Below are positions 62,750 through 64,000 of a stretch of 64,000 nucleotides of DNA, in pieces. The position numbers and the translations under genes are program-made. Source of the stretch: Hyphomicrobiales bacterium (GTDB taxonomy: Bacteria; Pseudomonadota; Alphaproteobacteria; Rhizobiales; Methyloligellaceae). The stretch spans positions 1 through 64,000 of the forward strand of contig JAJFHN010000072.1 in assembly GCA_021775595.1 (NCBI GenBank), read 5' to 3'. Each line of letters begins with the position of its first letter. Position 1 is the first letter of the stretch. The notes under the pieces were generated by a model that was not told the DNA's origin, did no database searches, and saw only the letters and a program-made list of their open reading frames with translations.

Positions 62750-64000
62750 TCAACTTGCGCGTGCTTCCAAACCGAATTCACGCATTTTCCGATAAAGCGT
62801 TGAGCGGCCTATTCCGAGCTTCTTAGCAATCTCTGTCATCCGACCGCGATAGCGGCCCATTGCCAGCCTGATCATGTCGGCCTCGATGTCGTCGAGGGGG
62901 CGAATATCGCCTCTCTCGTTTAATGCGGCAATGCCGAGTGCATCCCGCCCATCAGCATCAGAGACCGCAACTGTGGGGGGCACGGGCGTCTCGTTGCCAA
63001 GCATGGCCGGACCCTCGAAATGGGGGGTGTCGTCCACGGGTTCTGGCGCGGGAGGCACGTCGGCATCGAAGCCCTCGACATGAGCCGCAATTTGCGGAAA
63101 TGCATTCACATCAAGGGAGGACCCGTCAGCGAGAACAACGGCGCGGAAAGCGGCGTTTTCCAGTTGCCTCACATTGCCGGGCCAGGGATAGCGCTGCAGC
63201 ATGGTGATGGCTGCTGTCTCGATCGAAGAAATGCGTTTGCCCTCTTCACTGGCGAAACGCGCCATGAAGTGGTTGACCAGCTCCGGTATATCGCTGGCGC
63301 GTTCCTTCAGGGGTGGAACCCAAATCGGAAACACGTTCAGACGATAGTACAAATCCTCACGGAATTTGCCTTCCTGAACCAGTTTGATCAGATCCTGATT
63401 TGTCGCGGAAATCAGCCGAATATCAACTTTTACTGGGCGTTTTGCGCCAACTGGGTCGACTTCACCCTCTTGCAGGGCACGAAGCAATTTAACTTGGGAA
63501 TCGAGGGGCAGTTCACCGATTTCATCGAGAAACAGTGTGCCGCCGCTAGCCTCCACGAACTTGCCCGTGCGCTTGTCCACGGCGCCGGTGAAGGAGCCTT
63601 TTTCGTGTCCGAAGAGGATGCTCTCAACCAAGATTTCCGGGATCGCGCCGCAATTGACCGTGATGAAAGGTTTGCCGGCGCGCTCGCTCTCGCCCTGGAT
63701 CGAGCGCGCGACGAGCTCCTTGCCCACACCGCTCTCGCCCTCGATCAGCACCGGAATATTCGATTGCGCTGCGCGGCGCCCAAGCTCGATGACGCGGTCC
63801 ATTGCCGTGCTTTTGGCGATCATATCGGCGAATGTCAGCGCACCCGACGACTTGCGCTTGATACGCGAGATCTCGCCTTCGAGGTGGGTTATGCGCATGG
63901 CGTTCTTCAGCGAGACTTCCAGCCGTTCCGGGCTAACCGGCTTAATGACGAAGTCGTCCGCGCCGGCTTTCATAGCGCCGATCGCCGCATCGATGCTGCC
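62750..64000 (-). CDS. NtrC-family sigma-54-dependent response regulator, N-terminus outside window
   Basis: The frame is open to the window end, so only the last 416 residues are present. It starts in the receiver domain (AGADDFVIKPVSPERL carries the conserved Lys). The AAA+ domain has the Walker A GESGVGKE, the GAFTGA loop as GSFTGA, Walker B GGTLFLDEIGELP, and the arginine finger region. A Pro/Asp-rich linker of about 80 residues follows, and a Fis-type HTH (IAKKLGIGRSTLYRKMREFG) ends the protein. It would activate RpoN promoters after phosphorylation. The partner kinase and targets are not visible. Confidence 0.95.
   Translation of the reverse strand, partial: GSIDAAIGAMKAGADDFVIKPVSPERLEVSLKNAMRITHLEGEISRIKRKSSGALTFADMIAKSTAMDRVIELGRRAAQSNIPVLIEGESGVGKELVARSIQGESERAGKPFITVNCGAIPEILVESILFGHEKGSFTGAVDKRTGKFVEASGGTLFLDEIGELPLDSQVKLLRALQEGEVDPVGAKRPVKVDIRLISATNQDLIKLVQEGKFREDLYYRLNVFPIWVPPLKERASDIPELVNHFMARFASEEGKRISSIETAAITMLQRYPWPGNVRQLENAAFRAVVLADGSSLDVNAFPQIAAHVEGFDADVPPAPEPVDDTPHFEGPAMLGNETPVPPTVAVSDADGRDALGIAALNERGDIRPLDDIEADMIRLAMGRYRGRMTEIAKKLGIGRSTLYRKMREFGLEARAS

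Overview
This window looks like chromosomal DNA of an alphaproteobacterium, most likely a member of the Hyphomicrobiales or a close relative. The signs are a CpdR-type receiver, DUF1244, DUF882 and DUF1036 proteins, an Aap-type amino-acid transporter, a ROSE-type thermometer before hsp20, and an sRNA candidate of MmgR/alpha-r8 type next to an inositol-phosphatase-family gene. GC content is moderate. I see no insertion sequence, prophage, integrase or CRISPR array.

Region 1 (1-9.8 kb) is the striking part. The window opens inside pmoC, followed by pmoA and pmoB: a copper membrane monooxygenase (CuMMO, the pMMO/AMO superfamily) in C-A-B order with its copper ligands intact but a divergent PmoA. 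A fourth gene encodes a secreted, membrane-anchored protein whose mature end is also predicted to start His-Gly. Next comes a block of acyl-CoA metabolism: an SRPBCC protein and a thiolase on the minus strand, then a divergent plus-strand set of a second PmoB-like protein, an acyl-CoA synthetase, an enoyl-CoA hydratase and a LiuR-like MerR regulator. The second PmoB keeps both cupredoxin domains and all three CuB histidines but has lost both membrane helices, so it should be a soluble periplasmic copper protein. A LiuR-like box lies between the divergent genes. The context suggests oxidation of a short-chain alkane or similar hydrocarbon, with the product passing through an acyl-CoA, rather than methane or ammonia oxidation. 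This is inference: no alcohol or aldehyde dehydrogenase is in view.

Region 2 (10-24 kb) holds a 10-TM metal permease behind Fur-like inverted repeats, a DUF3047 protein, a PilZ protein, ferrochelatase, an SPFH/NfeD pair, a stand-alone MotA/MotB pair, glycerol-3-phosphate dehydrogenase, a lipoprotein, KdsD, an outer-membrane barrel, and GalU/GalE for envelope sugars.

Region 3 (24-32 kb) is an envelope cluster on one strand: two MltB-type lytic transglycosylases, two SGNH hydrolases, an AlgI/PatA-type MBOAT acyltransferase and a small membrane protein. It could be a peptidoglycan or glycan O-acylation and turnover system.

Region 4 (32-64 kb) is mostly housekeeping: glutamate synthase (gltBD), hsp20 with a sigma-32 promoter and RNA thermometer, HisN, two N-formylglutamate amidohydrolases, CpdR, tRNA-Val(GAC), an RND-type exporter, threonine aldolase, an aapJQM operon with no aapP, a geranylgeranyl-reductase-like flavoprotein, the zinc-free form of ribosomal protein L36, a pyruvate kinase / DUF1036 / glycerate kinase operon, a DUF882 protein, an L,D-transpeptidase, and the C-terminal part of an NtrC-type regulator that runs off the window end.
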